This document shows, piece by piece, positions 11,604 through 19,812 of a stretch of 24,824 bases of DNA. The stretch comes from a virus. The DNA lies in the IMG/VR virus record IMGVR_UViG_3300042341_000189, positions 1 to 24,824 of that record; one strand, given 5' to 3'. A model generated the notes under the pieces. That model saw nothing but the letters and a program-made list of their open reading frames with translations, did no database searches and had not been told where the DNA came from. The stretch's first letter is position 1, and every line of letters starts with the position of its first letter. Both the position numbers and the translations under genes were made by a program.

Positions 11604-12171
11604 TGTGCTTGATGCGATCATCTAAGCCAATCACACCGCCATTGATCTTCTTGGTCATGGCGGTGTAATCTTTTGCGTCTGCCTCTTTATTCAGGCTACG
11701 TTTATTCCAGAACCATGCCGCCGATAGTGCTGCATACTTTGGCGCAAGAATCAAATCAGGCGAATGGATGAAGTCAATAGCCAAAGCATCACCGCACAGG
11801 GTGTAATTGTCCTTGCCAGTCAATTGGATCAAGCCACGACCCTTGTAGAGGCTTCCTTCCCCTGTTTCTTCAGTGCCGTTACCCATGCGGCCACCGTAGA
11901 CCTTGTTGGCGATCTTGTCGGGGTTTCGATGGTAGGGCTGGGCAGCTTCCAGTGAAGGAAAGCGTGAAGGCCACACACGGCACAGACCTTCAGCAGAGTA
12001 GTTCAGGTTCTCTTGCAAGGTCTTGAAGTTGCCAGATTCATGGGCGCATTGACCAATGAAAGAGGCCATCCGCAAAGGCGTGTTGATTTCGTAACGCTGC
12101 ATCGCCTCATTCAACGGCTCCAGCCAATCTTCATCAATCTTCAGTGCTTTGAGTTGTTCAGCGGTAATCAT
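11572..12171 (-). CDS. GH19 endolysin (chitinase-like muramidase)
   Basis: 199 residues of glycoside hydrolase family 19, used by many phages to cut host peptidoglycan. Key features are MASFIGQCAHESGNF with catalytic E45, then E54 in TLQENLNYSAEGL, the segment GSLYKGRGLIQLTGKDNY, and AAWFWNKR later on. There is no signal peptide, so it depends on the holin encoded upstream (12168-12596), with which it shares ATGA. It is the last gene of the late operon; I see no terminator after its stop. Confidence 0.9.
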   Translation of the reverse strand: MITAEQLKALKIDEDWLEPLNEAMQRYEINTPLRMASFIGQCAHESGNFKTLQENLNYSAEGLCRVWPSRFPSLEAAQPYHRNPDKIANKVYGGRMGNGTEETGEGSLYKGRGLIQLTGKDNYTLCGDALAIDFIHSPDLILAPKYAALSAAWFWNKRSLNKEADAKDYTAMTKKINGGVIGLDDRIKHIKHVLEVLEG

Positions 12172-12596
12172 TTTGCGTCTTTGTCCTTCTTGTCAGATTT
12201 CATGTCCATGATTTTCTCCAGAGTGCGACCGCCAAAGTAGAAGCTCATCACCAGCATCCCCCACTGCCCAAGCAACTCAACGTAGCTGCGATTGGTGTCG
12301 TAATCAAACGCCGACATCATGGCAAAGGTGAAATAGCCTCCCAGAATCAACAGGAGGGTCATAGGACGAATATTTTTCGACAGCCAAGAGTCAGATGACA
12401 TATCTGCTTTTAAGCGGTCTGTGAGGTTGTTTTGTTCAGTCTCAAACAGCTTGGTGTCGTTTGCCATCTTTGCCAACTCGCCGTCTTGCGCCATCTTTGC
12501 AAGTTCGGCAGTTGCTTTGGCTTTGGCTTCAGGATCGGGGATCAGCTTGTCAATAAGCTTCCCGCCTACGTTTAAAAGTGCGTCAAGTCCAAACAT
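12168..12596 (-). CDS. Holin (3TM/GTA-type)
   Basis: 142 residues from ATG 12596. The N-terminus has the family pattern LNVGGKLIDKLIPDPEAKAKA, followed by a helical, charged stretch and two clear membrane segments (about 79-96 and 106-122). It ends in a very basic tail (KSDKKDKDAK). Holins of this family make the membrane lesion that lets the endolysin reach the wall. It overlaps both neighbours (TGATG before, ATGA after). Confidence 0.85.
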   Translation of the reverse strand: MFGLDALLNVGGKLIDKLIPDPEAKAKATAELAKMAQDGELAKMANDTKLFETEQNNLTDRLKADMSSDSWLSKNIRPMTLLLILGGYFTFAMMSAFDYDTNRSYVELLGQWGMLVMSFYFGGRTLEKIMDMKSDKKDKDAK

Positions 12597-13213
12597 CAAT
12601 TTCCCCTTTTGGTTAACATGGCGCTGGCAATCTCCAGCATGAATTTGATCTGCTCAAGGTTCTCAGGCTGCTGCGCCCAGCCAACAGTGATCTGCCCGAC
12701 AAATCGATGGCTGTCAGGTGGAACACTTATGCGGCAAGTAAAACCCACACCTTTTTCGATGTACCACAGGCCCACCTCAGACTGTGCGTAGCGATACTCT
12801 CCACAGGGAATCTCATTGGTCATCAGCTTGATGATGTCGGCGTTGTTGGCGGCGTTCTGACTGAACAGGCCTACATCGATGTCTTCGATACTCTTGTCTC
12901 GACCATCCTTGGTGTACGCCTTGTACAAGACCCTGCTGCCAAACAATGGGTTGACCCGGAAGATCGCCACGACAGTTGCACCAGTTTTCTTGAACAACAT
13001 GGCGCTGGCTTCATCTGCACGACCAGTGTTTATCTCGGGAAGCTTCTTGGATTCCTTGTAGGCATCCCGCATGAACTCTTGGTTTTGCCACAGAAAGTAA
13101 CCAGAGAAGGCCACGATGCCCATGACAAGTATGGCAAACAGCTTGAACGGGGAGTCCACATAACCCAGCACCTTGTCGAGTGTTGAGTTGGCGTTTAGCT
13201 TCTCGTCACTCAT
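12596..13213 (-). CDS. Single-pass membrane protein in the lysis cluster (205 aa)
   Basis: 205 residues. A polar N-terminus is followed by a hydrophobic helix at about 24-42 and then a soluble domain, which would be periplasmic if the usual positive-inside rule holds. It contains MLFKKTGATVVAIFRVNPLF and GLWYIEKGVGFTCRISVP, which look like strands of a sensor-like alpha/beta domain. I do not recognise a spanin. It is fixed between the holin and another membrane protein by 4-base overlaps, so a lysis or host-envelope role is likely but unproven. Confidence 0.65.
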   Translation of the reverse strand: MSDEKLNANSTLDKVLGYVDSPFKLFAILVMGIVAFSGYFLWQNQEFMRDAYKESKKLPEINTGRADEASAMLFKKTGATVVAIFRVNPLFGSRVLYKAYTKDGRDKSIEDIDVGLFSQNAANNADIIKLMTNEIPCGEYRYAQSEVGLWYIEKGVGFTCRISVPPDSHRFVGQITVGWAQQPENLEQIKFMLEIASAMLTKRGN

Positions 13214-13656
13214 CGCAGATACCTCATGTAAAGCACGATGCCGTAAATTATCAGAGCAGCCAGAATCACCGCAGCCATGCCCATGACGATGTACTCTGTG
13301 AGCCTTGCAGCACGTTCTTTTCGCCTTATCGCTTCACGGGCAGCAGCTTCTTTGGCCTCTCTGCGCTTACGAGCAGCGTGGGCTTGGAACTTTACCCAGT
13401 CATCCCACATGCCCGGACGACCAGCGTAGACCATGCGCTCACGCAACTCTTCTTCTTGCTGCTTGAGCCGCTCAAGAGCCATGAATTCTTCAAGGTCTGA
13501 GCCACCGCCCTTCTGGGTAGCCTTCTCCTGAATTTTGGCCTTGTTGTCAAAGTAGTCGAATACCCGAGAGCCAAGCTGGTGAAGCTCTTTGCCGTTTGCA
13601 AGAGCGCCCTTGATGACTGCAAACGCAGCGTTGGCCGCAGCAATTTCTGCAATCAT
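13210..13656 (-). CDS. C-terminally anchored coiled-coil membrane protein (148 aa)
   Basis: 148 residues. It has an Ala-rich hydrophobic N-terminal helix (IAEIAAANAAFAVIKGAL), a charged helical middle (DLEEFMALERLKQQEEELRE, then a long Lys/Arg/Ala helix) and a membrane segment near 122-144 (IVMGMAAVILAALIIYGIV). I have seen similar proteins in aquatic phages beside tail or lysis genes; their role is not known. The elongated helix plus a tail anchor is spanin-like in outline, but there is no lipobox partner nearby. Confidence 0.65.
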   Translation of the reverse strand: MIAEIAAANAAFAVIKGALANGKELHQLGSRVFDYFDNKAKIQEKATQKGGGSDLEEFMALERLKQQEEELRERMVYAGRPGMWDDWVKFQAHAARKRREAKEAAAREAIRRKERAARLTEYIVMGMAAVILAALIIYGIVLYMRYLR

Positions 13657-13745
13657 TTCAACACCTCAATTACTACTTTGACTGTCCATACAACAATGCC
13701 GACAATCAAAACTGCCGCGACAAAAGCCTCGGCAAATTCTCTCAT
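13653..13745 (-). CDS. 30-residue membrane peptide
   Basis: 30 codons from ATG 13745 to TGA, overlapping both neighbours by 4 bases (ATGA each time). Apart from a short acidic start (MREFAEAF) it is a single membrane helix (VAAVLIVGIVVWTVKVVIEV). The perfect overlaps on both sides and absence of a gap otherwise argue for a real small gene of the late operon. Confidence 0.6.
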   Translation of the reverse strand: MREFAEAFVAAVLIVGIVVWTVKVVIEVLK

Positions 13746-14158
13746 GGGTTGGCTGCCCCATACAGTTGTGCAATTGAAATTGTTCCAGATGAAGGAACGC
13801 CTGTGTTGATGGCAACAGTCGATGGGTATTGTCGGCTTACCTGATAGCGATTTTGTCCAAACGAGCTGGATACAAGTGATCCTCTGAAATATGTAGTAGA
13901 GCCAACTGCGATACTTGTTGCACCGCCGTAACTAGATGTGCTGTAAACAGCTGCGCCAGCCCAGTAGATAGTAAGAAAACTTGAAAACGTATACCAGTCA
14001 TACACGTTTTGTTGGTAAAACGGGCCTTCTGAAACTGTTGTAGTTCTTGTTGCAGGAACGTAAGGCCCACCACGGTAGTACTCACTCATGGATATGGGAT
14101 TGACCCCGCCAAGCGCAGCTTGCACGTTTGCTAAGTTGTATTGCGTGACGGTTCCCAT
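13742..14158 (-). CDS. Tail-associated protein with SEYYRGG motif
   Basis: 138 residues from ATG 14158 behind AAGGGG. It contains the phage structural signature NPISMSEYYRGGPYVPA and ends SSGTISIAQLYGAANP. This pairing of an N-terminal ISMSEYYRGG block with a C-terminal 'SG-I-S..-YGA' end recurs in phage tail and fibre proteins. Tyr/Ser/Thr-rich beta structure fills the middle. It is probably a fibre-tip, decoration or virion-associated protein. Confidence 0.65.
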   Translation of the reverse strand: MGTVTQYNLANVQAALGGVNPISMSEYYRGGPYVPATRTTTVSEGPFYQQNVYDWYTFSSFLTIYWAGAAVYSTSSYGGATSIAVGSTTYFRGSLVSSSFGQNRYQVSRQYPSTVAINTGVPSSGTISIAQLYGAANP

Positions 14159-14167
14159 GATTGCCCC

Positions 14168-14392
14168 TTATGCTTTATCGGCTTTGCCGTCAAGCTTGTC
14201 AAAAATCTGCTTCAGAATTGATTTGACTTCAGCAATGTCTGATCGGTAGTCATCCTTGGCAACGTAAGTGTGCGGCAGGTCGTTAACCTTGTCTTCCAGC
14301 CTCTGGATCGTGCGAGTCAGTTGATTGATGACGTAGATAGCCAAAAAACCCGCAACGGATACGACCAAATTAAAAAGTTGCTGGTTGTCCAT
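14168..14392 (-). CDS. Small membrane protein with coiled coil (74 aa)
   Basis: 74 residues from ATG 14392 with AAGGATG upstream. The N-terminal membrane helix (about 6-23) leads into a coiled coil (QLTRTIQRLEDKVNDL, then DIAEVKSILKQIFDKLDG). It resembles XhlA-like or DUF2730-like phage proteins that assist lysis or sit in the membrane near holins. It does not contain an obvious spanin lipobox. Confidence 0.6.
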   Translation of the reverse strand: MDNQQLFNLVVSVAGFLAIYVINQLTRTIQRLEDKVNDLPHTYVAKDDYRSDIAEVKSILKQIFDKLDGKADKA

Positions 14393-14393
14393 G

Positions 14394-14939
14394 TCATCGC
14401 ATCCTTGGGCCGTTAAGCCAAATAACAGCAGAGTTTCTGATGCCCGAAATTATAGGCAAAACTCTGTGCTGGAGCATTGAAGGGAACGCAATCAGTTGGC
14501 CTTTTTGCATGTCAACCTTGTAGTTCTGATACAACTGAATTTCAAGCTCTCCACCCTCGTATTCTTCAGGATTGCTCATCAAGCAGATCACGCTCACCTT
14601 GCGCTCAATGGGTTGCCCAGAAAGCATAAATGTGTCCATGTGCCAGCCATAGTGACCTTTGGGGCCGTAAGAGCCATATTGGACGTTCTCATGGCCTGTT
14701 AGGTCGTAGTTCCAGCCAGCAGATTGATTTGCGGCCAATCCATGCTGGTACATGATGCCGCCAAACCAATGATTGTCAGGAGCAAACCTCAAAACAGTGT
14801 CACGATGGCTTGTGTCTTTGTTCTGCCCGTCAGCGCCCATTGTGGCGCTCTGAGGCTCAAGTGCCATAAATTCCCGAGCAGCCGCATCACATACGTCTGC
14901 CGGGACTTGGCCCATGTACCAAATTGGTAGATGACTCAT
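14394..14939 (-). CDS. 2OG-Fe(II) dioxygenase, prolyl-4-hydroxylase type
   Basis: 181 residues of the 2-oxoglutarate/Fe(II) oxygenase superfamily. The iron triad is visible: H100-x-D102 in GWHMDTF and H158 in MLQHRV, with R168 (GIRNSAV) as the 2OG carboxylate ligand. [10 protein letters not shown] and KGQLIAFPS are typical P4H/PiuC strand motifs. These enzymes hydroxylate an unactivated C-H bond, in P4H the proline ring of proteins. The start ATG 14939 overlaps the stop of the collagen-like fibre gene (ATGA), so the two are translated together. A phage-borne host-modifying or nucleic-acid oxygenase is the alternative, since such genes are common in phages of aquatic bacteria. Confidence 0.85.
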   Translation of the reverse strand: MSHLPIWYMGQVPADVCDAAAREFMALEPQSATMGADGQNKDTSHRDTVLRFAPDNHWFGGIMYQHGLAANQSAGWNYDLTGHENVQYGSYGPKGHYGWHMDTFMLSGQPIERKVSVICLMSNPEEYEGGELEIQLYQNYKVDMQKGQLIAFPSMLQHRVLPIISGIRNSAVIWLNGPRMR

Positions 14940-17900
14940 TCTTTTGCCTTTTTCATCAACGCTTCTAACGCAGTCACACGCTCTAGCAGCAGGTCAATAA
15001 TTTCATCATGCTCATTGCTGGTCTGAGTCAGCAAAGGAACCAGTTTCTCGTATTGCACAGTGAGATAATTTTTCCCAGATTTACTACCGCCAGCCAGAGG
15101 GTCTATGTCAAAGGGGGCTGGGTGTACCGCTTCAGGAACAATTTTTCGCACACGTTGAGCAAGCAAGCCAATGTCACTGGCCGGGGGTTTAAACCCCCAT
15201 TTGTTGCACTCCTCCAAGTCCCAATCAAAATACACGCCATCAATTTGACGCAACATTTTTCGCGCATTAGGAATTGCTTTGACGTTTAACTTGAGTCGCT
15301 CGTCAGAAGCGTAAGCACTCACGTTGCCTGTATTGATTTGGTTGCCAGAGCCATCCCAATACACCCGCCAAGTACTGTTGTTGTAGTAGAAGCCGGTTGC
15401 GCTTGCTGACATCATCAATGTGCCAGATACTCCAGAGAATGAGACTCCAGCGTAACCGTTGGTTGTGCCAGACACACCAATTGATCCGTATGAACCATAG
15501 TCGATGGCGTTTGGGTTGATACGACCGTTTGGCCCAACAGGGCCAGTTGGTCCAGTTGGACCTATTGGTCCTGTAGGACCGGGAGCGCCTGTCGGACCAG
15601 CCGCACCAGTTGGGCCTGTAGGTCCAGTTGCACCAGTGTCGCCGCGAGGGATTGTGAAATCAAACACAGCATTAGACGATGTGCCGCTATTCACAACAGC
15701 AGCACTTGTACCAGCAGCGCCAGTAGTTGTGGCTCCAGCAGTCGCTGTTGCCGATGTTCCTGCGGGGCCAGTTGGGCCAGTTGGGCCAATAGCGCCTGCG
15801 GGTCCAGTTGGGCCATCTGCTCCAGCGGGGCCAGTTGGGCCGGTTGGACCAGTTGCGCCTTGAGGGATGGTGAAATCAAAGACGGCGGCAGAAGATGTGC
15901 CACTGTTTGCCACAGAAGCAGAAGTTCCAGCCGCGCCAGTTGTTGTAGTGCCAGCAGTTACGGTTGCAGCAGCGCCTGCTGCGCCTGTTGGGCCAGTGGG
16001 TCCAGCGACTCCAGCAGGACCAGTTGCACCAGTTGGTCCAGTTGGTCCAGCCAATGCAAGCTGAGAAACCGTAGCCTTGCGAGTCGCCCCAGCAGACACA
16101 TCGTAAAAGGCCAGCAGGTCAGATGACTGCGTTGCAGACTCTGATGTCAAGCCATTGATATTGAGGTCATTTGATGTTGCTGCTGTAGTGGCTGTGGCAG
16201 CGTTGCCAGAAATGTCAATTGCCCATGTGCCAGTTGCGTTTACGCCGCTGACAGATGGAGCGCCAACATCAGCATAGCCAAGCACAACAGTGCCTGTCTG
16301 GCCGTTCACAGATGTCACGGCATCGGTGTTGTCAATCTTCTGCCAAGCAGTCCCACTGAACACAATCCAGTCGCCAGTGACCCATCCAGAAATACCATCA
16401 ATTGTTGTGTTGCCAGAAACGCTCACAACGTAGTAATGGCCTTTTGTGCCAACGCCAGATGTGATTGTTGGCGTATTGGTAGAAGCATTCCATGTGCCTT
16501 CGTAAGTCAAAGCACCTTGCAGTGAAGCAGGGATTTGAGACAAAGGAACTGTTCCGCTGGAGTCCAGAGTTGCCACGCCGTTGGCAGCGCCAGCGGTCAA
16601 AACAGCAGCAGAGCCAAGGCCAAGGTTGTCACGGGCATCTGATGCGTTGTCAGAACCAGTGCCGCCGTTTGCAACAGGCAAAACACCAGTCACACCAGTG
16701 CTGAGTGGCAAGCCAGTCGCACCAGACAGAACAGGCGCGTTTGATTTTTCCCACAGGTTGCTGACAGAGTTAAAGACAAGCGTCTGTCCGTTTGTTGGAG
16801 ATTGAGCAGCTACGTTGTGCAACTCATCCATTTCGTAGCCGTTCTGGACGCGCAGGTAAATCTGCCCGTTGCCAGAGTTTGCACGTTCAACAACACCTAT
16901 GTAGACCAAATGGTTTGGGGCGTATTGCTTGACGTTTGTGATGGAGCCGGGAGTAGCGCCAAGATAAAGCGTGTCTCCGGGGCTGAAGCTGGAAAGGTTC
17001 AAGCCTTCAATCACGCCTTGACACATCACAAAGCCAGTCTGGCCTGCTGCAATGGCTTGGTTGGCAAGTCCAAGAGTTTTGGCAGAGCCTGCGTCAGAGG
17101 TGTTGTATGCCAGTTTGACAGTGGCCCTATCGCCCTGTGCGGCGAACAGATAAACCGCTTGGCCCTTTTGAATTGTTGTGGACTCAGCGTTTGTTACTCG
17201 GGCAAGAATAGATTGACCAATCCTAACAACTCCATCGCTTAAAGCATTAAAAGCAATTGTTCCTTGGGCCGAATCCCAAACCATTTTACCGACACCAACA
17301 GCTTCTGTGGCAGTTGTGTCAATCTGGATGTAGTCACCAGTGAAACTGTTGCCAGACACGTTGTTGTTGTCATCAATGAGGACACCAGAGTTTTGGATGG
17401 TGTAGCCATTTGTCCCGTCAAATTTAGGAACAGCGTTGTCTGTTGCGGTTGGAGACTTGGCAACAAAACTGGTCGATGGAACAAAAGCAGCTTCCCATGC
17501 AGAACCGTTATATGTTCGCATGACATTGTTGACGGTGTTCCAATACAAAGCGCCAACAACTAGAGGGTTGCCATCATTGTCTGTTGATGGATCGGAATTC
17601 TTTGGCCCAAGATAACGCTCATCAAAGTTATCGTAGAGCGCGGCTGCGTTGTTCTCAGAAACCAAGGCAGCGGCAGCGCTGGTGGCGGCGTTTGTTTCGC
17701 TATCAGCAGCAGCATTCTCAGAAGCCAAAGCATCAGCAGCACTTGCAGCAGAAGCGTTCTCAGAAGCCAATGCAGCGGCCTCAGAGGCGGCGGCAGCGTT
17801 TTCTGATACCAATGCCGCAGCAGCACTCGTTGCGGCCTCTCCGGCCCGTGTTTCAGAGATTACAGCTTGATTAGTGGCAATGGTTGCCTGCTCATCTGCA

Positions 17901-18457
17901 AAGATGGCAGATGCATCTGCATTGGAAGCCGATAAGGCAGCGGCAGATTCAGAGGCGGCAGCAGCATTTTCAGAATCAAGGGCGGCAGCAGCACTTGCGG
18001 CAGCGGCAAGAGCGCTGGCATCAGCGGCAGCAGCTTCAGCAGGAGCGGCAATAATTGCCGCCATGTTGACATCACAATTCTGGATGGCAGCAAGGTTGTC
18101 ATACACATCATTGATGACGGCAAGATCGCCTGCAACCGCAGTGATGCTAACCATGTTGTTTTCGATGTCAATAAGAATTGCGCTGCTGACACCGATTGGG
18201 CCAATCTGCTCTGATGTGCCATTCGTGTAAACGATGTCCAGATAGGCATAGTCATCAATGTCAACTTCGGTGATGCTTTCAATGCCAGTTCCGGCAACAC
18301 CACGATCAATGTTGATGACTTGCGTTGGCGCTGGATACAACTCCATTGCGACACCAGCACCAAATCCAGACTCGACAACCAGTGTCGAGGATGCAGAAGG
18401 GGAAACAACAAGGTTAATGTTGTTGCCGTCAATGACGTTCACATCAATGTTTGCCAT
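14936..18457 (-). CDS. Long tail fibre with collagen repeats and S74 chaperone tip
   Basis: 1173 residues. Order of parts: N-terminal attachment-like domain (1-130); Ala/Ser/Glu-rich helical coiled coil (about 132-290); a spacer beta domain with [19 protein letters not shown]; beta/fibre modules including LPVANGGTG and [15 protein letters not shown]; three collagen-like blocks between 804 and 978 separated by two related non-collagen inserts ending FDFTIP; and a C-terminal S74 intramolecular chaperone from about 1051 (SDERLK, with Ser1051 and Lys1056 as the self-cleavage pair) ending in a coiled coil. The chaperone trimerises the fibre and is then cut off. The start is ATG 18457 behind AAGGAG. 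It is the receptor-binding protein candidate. Confidence 0.9.
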   Translation of the reverse strand: MANIDVNVIDGNNINLVVSPSASSTLVVESGFGAGVAMELYPAPTQVINIDRGVAGTGIESITEVDIDDYAYLDIVYTNGTSEQIGPIGVSSAILIDIENNMVSITAVAGDLAVINDVYDNLAAIQNCDVNMAAIIAAPAEAAAADASALAAAASAAAALDSENAAAASESAAALSASNADASAIFADEQATIATNQAVISETRAGEAATSAAAALVSENAAAASEAAALASENASAASAADALASENAAADSETNAATSAAAALVSENNAAALYDNFDERYLGPKNSDPSTDNDGNPLVVGALYWNTVNNVMRTYNGSAWEAAFVPSTSFVAKSPTATDNAVPKFDGTNGYTIQNSGVLIDDNNNVSGNSFTGDYIQIDTTATEAVGVGKMVWDSAQGTIAFNALSDGVVRIGQSILARVTNAESTTIQKGQAVYLFAAQGDRATVKLAYNTSDAGSAKTLGLANQAIAAGQTGFVMCQGVIEGLNLSSFSPGDTLYLGATPGSITNVKQYAPNHLVYIGVVERANSGNGQIYLRVQNGYEMDELHNVAAQSPTNGQTLVFNSVSNLWEKSNAPVLSGATGLPLSTGVTGVLPVANGGTGSDNASDARDNLGLGSAAVLTAGAANGVATLDSSGTVPLSQIPASLQGALTYEGTWNASTNTPTITSGVGTKGHYYVVSVSGNTTIDGISGWVTGDWIVFSGTAWQKIDNTDAVTSVNGQTGTVVLGYADVGAPSVSGVNATGTWAIDISGNAATATTAATSNDLNINGLTSESATQSSDLLAFYDVSAGATRKATVSQLALAGPTGPTGATGPAGVAGPTGPTGAAGAAATVTAGTTTTGAAGTSASVANSGTSSAAVFDFTIPQGATGPTGPTGPAGADGPTGPAGAIGPTGPTGPAGTSATATAGATTTGAAGTSAAVVNSGTSSNAVFDFTIPRGDTGATGPTGPTGAAGPTGAPGPTGPIGPTGPTGPVGPNGRINPNAIDYGSYGSIGVSGTTNGYAGVSFSGVSGTLMMSASATGFYYNNSTWRVYWDGSGNQINTGNVSAYASDERLKLNVKAIPNARKMLRQIDGVYFDWDLEECNKWGFKPPASDIGLLAQRVRKIVPEAVHPAPFDIDPLAGGSKSGKNYLTVQYEKLVPLLTQTSNEHDEIIDLLLERVTALEALMKKAKE
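15524..16048 (-). repeat. Collagen-like Gly-X-Y repeat zone
   Basis: Three runs of Gly-X-Y: residues 804-828 (8 full triplets), 867-899 (11) and 939-978 (13 plus final Gly), with 5 more Gly-rich positions beside them. GPT is the most frequent triplet (15 by my count); the rest are GPA, GAT, GAA, GPI, GPV and similar. Pro lies almost only in the X position; only GAP has Pro in Y. The inserts at 829-866 and 900-938 are copies of one 38-39 residue motif. At DNA level it is a GGN-CCN rich, recombination-prone repeat. Confidence 0.85.
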
Positions 18458-18468
18458 GTGAACTCTCC

Positions 18469-18966
18469 TTAAACAACAGCAGCAGTGTTTACAACGCCGT
18501 CAGAGCGCACGAGGAAAAGCAAAAAGATGATTGCATCATCTTGCGGTGTGCCGCCAGATGCAGGAAAACCAATCTTGATGCGGCCAGAAAAGCCGACAGG
18601 GCTTTGCGCGGAGATGTCCAACTCTGGATCATCAGCAATCACATCCCAAGCGGTCTGGTCAATTACCAACGTGAATGAGCCAGCAGCATCAATACGATTG
18701 CTGATCGTCAAAGAGACTGGGGTCGGCGCTGGTGCGTAATCAGTAATGTCAAACGTCAAGCCATTACGGCTGTCATTGATGTTGGTCAGCAGGCGGCGAA
18801 CAATCTGAGCATTGATAGTTGCGCCAGTCAAATCGACTGGGGTTGAGCCAGCGCCTGTGAAGACAAGGTTCCAATATGTTTTTTGCTGGTAGACAAGTTC
18901 GCCAGCAATGATTGGATTGTTGAACCCTGAAACCTGAGTCAGAGTGTTTTTATTGAAGATGGCTAT
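18469..18966 (-). CDS. Tail-cluster structural protein, non-canonical AUA start
   Basis: The coding frame extends to 165 residues (18469-18966). The N-terminal extension [20 protein letters not shown], followed by [15 protein letters not shown], is clearly protein-like and continuous with the rest ([37 protein letters not shown]). Homologs I recall begin 'MA(I/V)..[11 protein letters not shown]', so the codon at 18966-18964, read ATA, stands where ATG should be. The frame is closed by TAG four codons further up, and no ATG, GTG or TTG occurs before it. AGGA lies seven bases upstream, placed for the ATA. The next TTG start (18831) would cut 45 residues. The gene begins 4 bases after the stop of the homing endonuclease. 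Its place between the fibre and the tail proteins suggests a structural or assembly role. Confidence 0.7.
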   Translation of the reverse strand: MAIFNKNTLTQVSGFNNPIIAGELVYQQKTYWNLVFTGAGSTPVDLTGATINAQIVRRLLTNINDSRNGLTFDITDYAPAPTPVSLTISNRIDAAGSFTLVIDQTAWDVIADDPELDISAQSPVGFSGRIKIGFPASGGTPQDDAIIFLLFLVRSDGVVNTAAVV

Positions 18967-18970
18967 GATT

Positions 18971-19450
18971 TTATCCTGCTACTTTCTGCTCAAATGCGTA
19001 CCCTTTTTTGGGCGACAAAAATTTACCATTGACTTCACGACCACGGCAACGCCTGATAATGGTTGTTTTAAAGCATCCGTGGGCTTTCCCGGCATCTTCC
19101 GGTCGATCAAATCTTCCAAGAGGGGTAATGTACCAACCAATAAAATTGGGGGCTTCTTCGCCAAGTTTTCCAGTATTTGGATTGTCTTTGCCAAGCATCA
19201 CGTTGTTTTTGTTTCCGCCAATAGATTTGTTCCATCCAATCAGTCTTGATGGACGCAACTTCTGCTCAATGAAGAAACAATAATTTTCTGTGGAAACCAA
19301 AAGTTGCTCAACAACAACTTTGTCCCAGATGCTTTTAAAACGATGCTTGTGAGAACGCAGTCGTTTTTCAATGTGCGAGGTGACACCAACATATCCTTGT
19401 GAGAACATATCGGTGTGCTCAGGAAGCCTGAGCCAATAAAGTACAGCCAT
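18971..19450 (-). CDS. GIY-YIG homing endonuclease
   Basis: 159 residues. The nuclease domain opens with VLYWLRL (GIY-like) and GYVGVTSHIEKRL (YIG-like), with R30 in place for catalysis, E62 in IEQKLR and N74 in GWNKSIGG. A C-terminal DNA-binding part follows, with NUMOD-like GKDNPNTGKLGEEAPNF and then a helix-turn-helix type segment (TPLGRFDRPEDAGKAHG, TTIIRRCRG). It is the free-standing form, placed between a cupin gene and the structural gene whose start it abuts. These genes are mobile and cut intron- or gene-less alleles in competing phages. Confidence 0.85.
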   Translation of the reverse strand: MAVLYWLRLPEHTDMFSQGYVGVTSHIEKRLRSHKHRFKSIWDKVVVEQLLVSTENYCFFIEQKLRPSRLIGWNKSIGGNKNNVMLGKDNPNTGKLGEEAPNFIGWYITPLGRFDRPEDAGKAHGCFKTTIIRRCRGREVNGKFLSPKKGYAFEQKVAG

Positions 19451-19482
19451 AACATTTTCCCCAAATCTCGGGTGGTGACGCT

Positions 19483-19500
19483 CCCCGCAAACTCGCGGGG
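19483..19500. promoter_or_regulatory. Hairpin upstream of the homing endonuclease
   Basis: CCCCGC (19483-19488) pairs with GCGGGG (19495-19500) over a 6-base loop. No T-run follows on either strand, so it is not a plain terminator. It lies 33 bases before the endonuclease start. Homing endonuclease genes are often held down by leader hairpins, and this could do that or insulate the cupin gene. Confidence 0.45.
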
Positions 19501-19533
19501 CTACGAATGCTGTCTTGTCTTGGGAATATTATC

Positions 19534-19812
19534 TCAGTATTTGCCTTCAGAGAACATGTTGACGAAAATAGTTCCGTCCTCTAAAGCTTCAATCTCATGC
19601 CACTCATCGGCGACCAAATTGACTGGCTGAGTTTCTTTGGTCATCACCAAGCTGCGCCTTTCATTGCTGACTTTTATGGAGCCAGCATGGCACATGGTCA
19701 AGTGAGAAAAGACATGGCTATGCTTGGGTAGCCCCTCGCCTTTGTCTGCGTGATAGACGTTCATGGTTGCGCCGTCTTGCGTCACCATAAAACGAGGGGA
19801 AACCGTGTTCAC
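19534..19812 (-). CDS. Small cupin-fold protein
   Basis: 92 residues from GTG 19812 (GTGA overlap with the previous stop). The cupin motif 1 is LPKHSHVFSHLTMCHAG with H31, H33 and H37; motif 2 is VADEWHEIEALEDGTIFVNMF with H72. Small single-domain cupins bind a metal or small ligand. Here it lies in the tail cluster next to tail-assembly-type genes, so it may decorate the tail or modify sugars. I cannot say which. Confidence 0.75.
   Translation of the reverse strand: MNTVSPRFMVTQDGATMNVYHADKGEGLPKHSHVFSHLTMCHAGSIKVSNERRSLVMTKETQPVNLVADEWHEIEALEDGTIFVNMFSEGKY

Noticed and set aside
13392-13652. An out-of-frame leftward frame inside the coiled-coil gene, checked as a possible embedded Rz1-type spanin
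   Set aside because: No signal peptide or lipobox Cys is present.
15504-15863. A rightward frame of 119 codons that also reads as Gly-Pro-Val/Ile collagen-like repeats, opposite the fibre gene
   Set aside because: GGN-CCN codon pairs give Gly-Pro on both strands, so the complement of a collagen repeat always reads as another. It has no ribosome site, lies fully inside the fibre gene and is a mirror artefact.
17649-17870. A rightward Ala-rich frame of 73 codons opposite the helical part of the fibre
   Set aside because: The complement of the Ala/Ser/Glu-rich coiled-coil codons also reads as Ala-rich; no start signal and fully inside the fibre gene.
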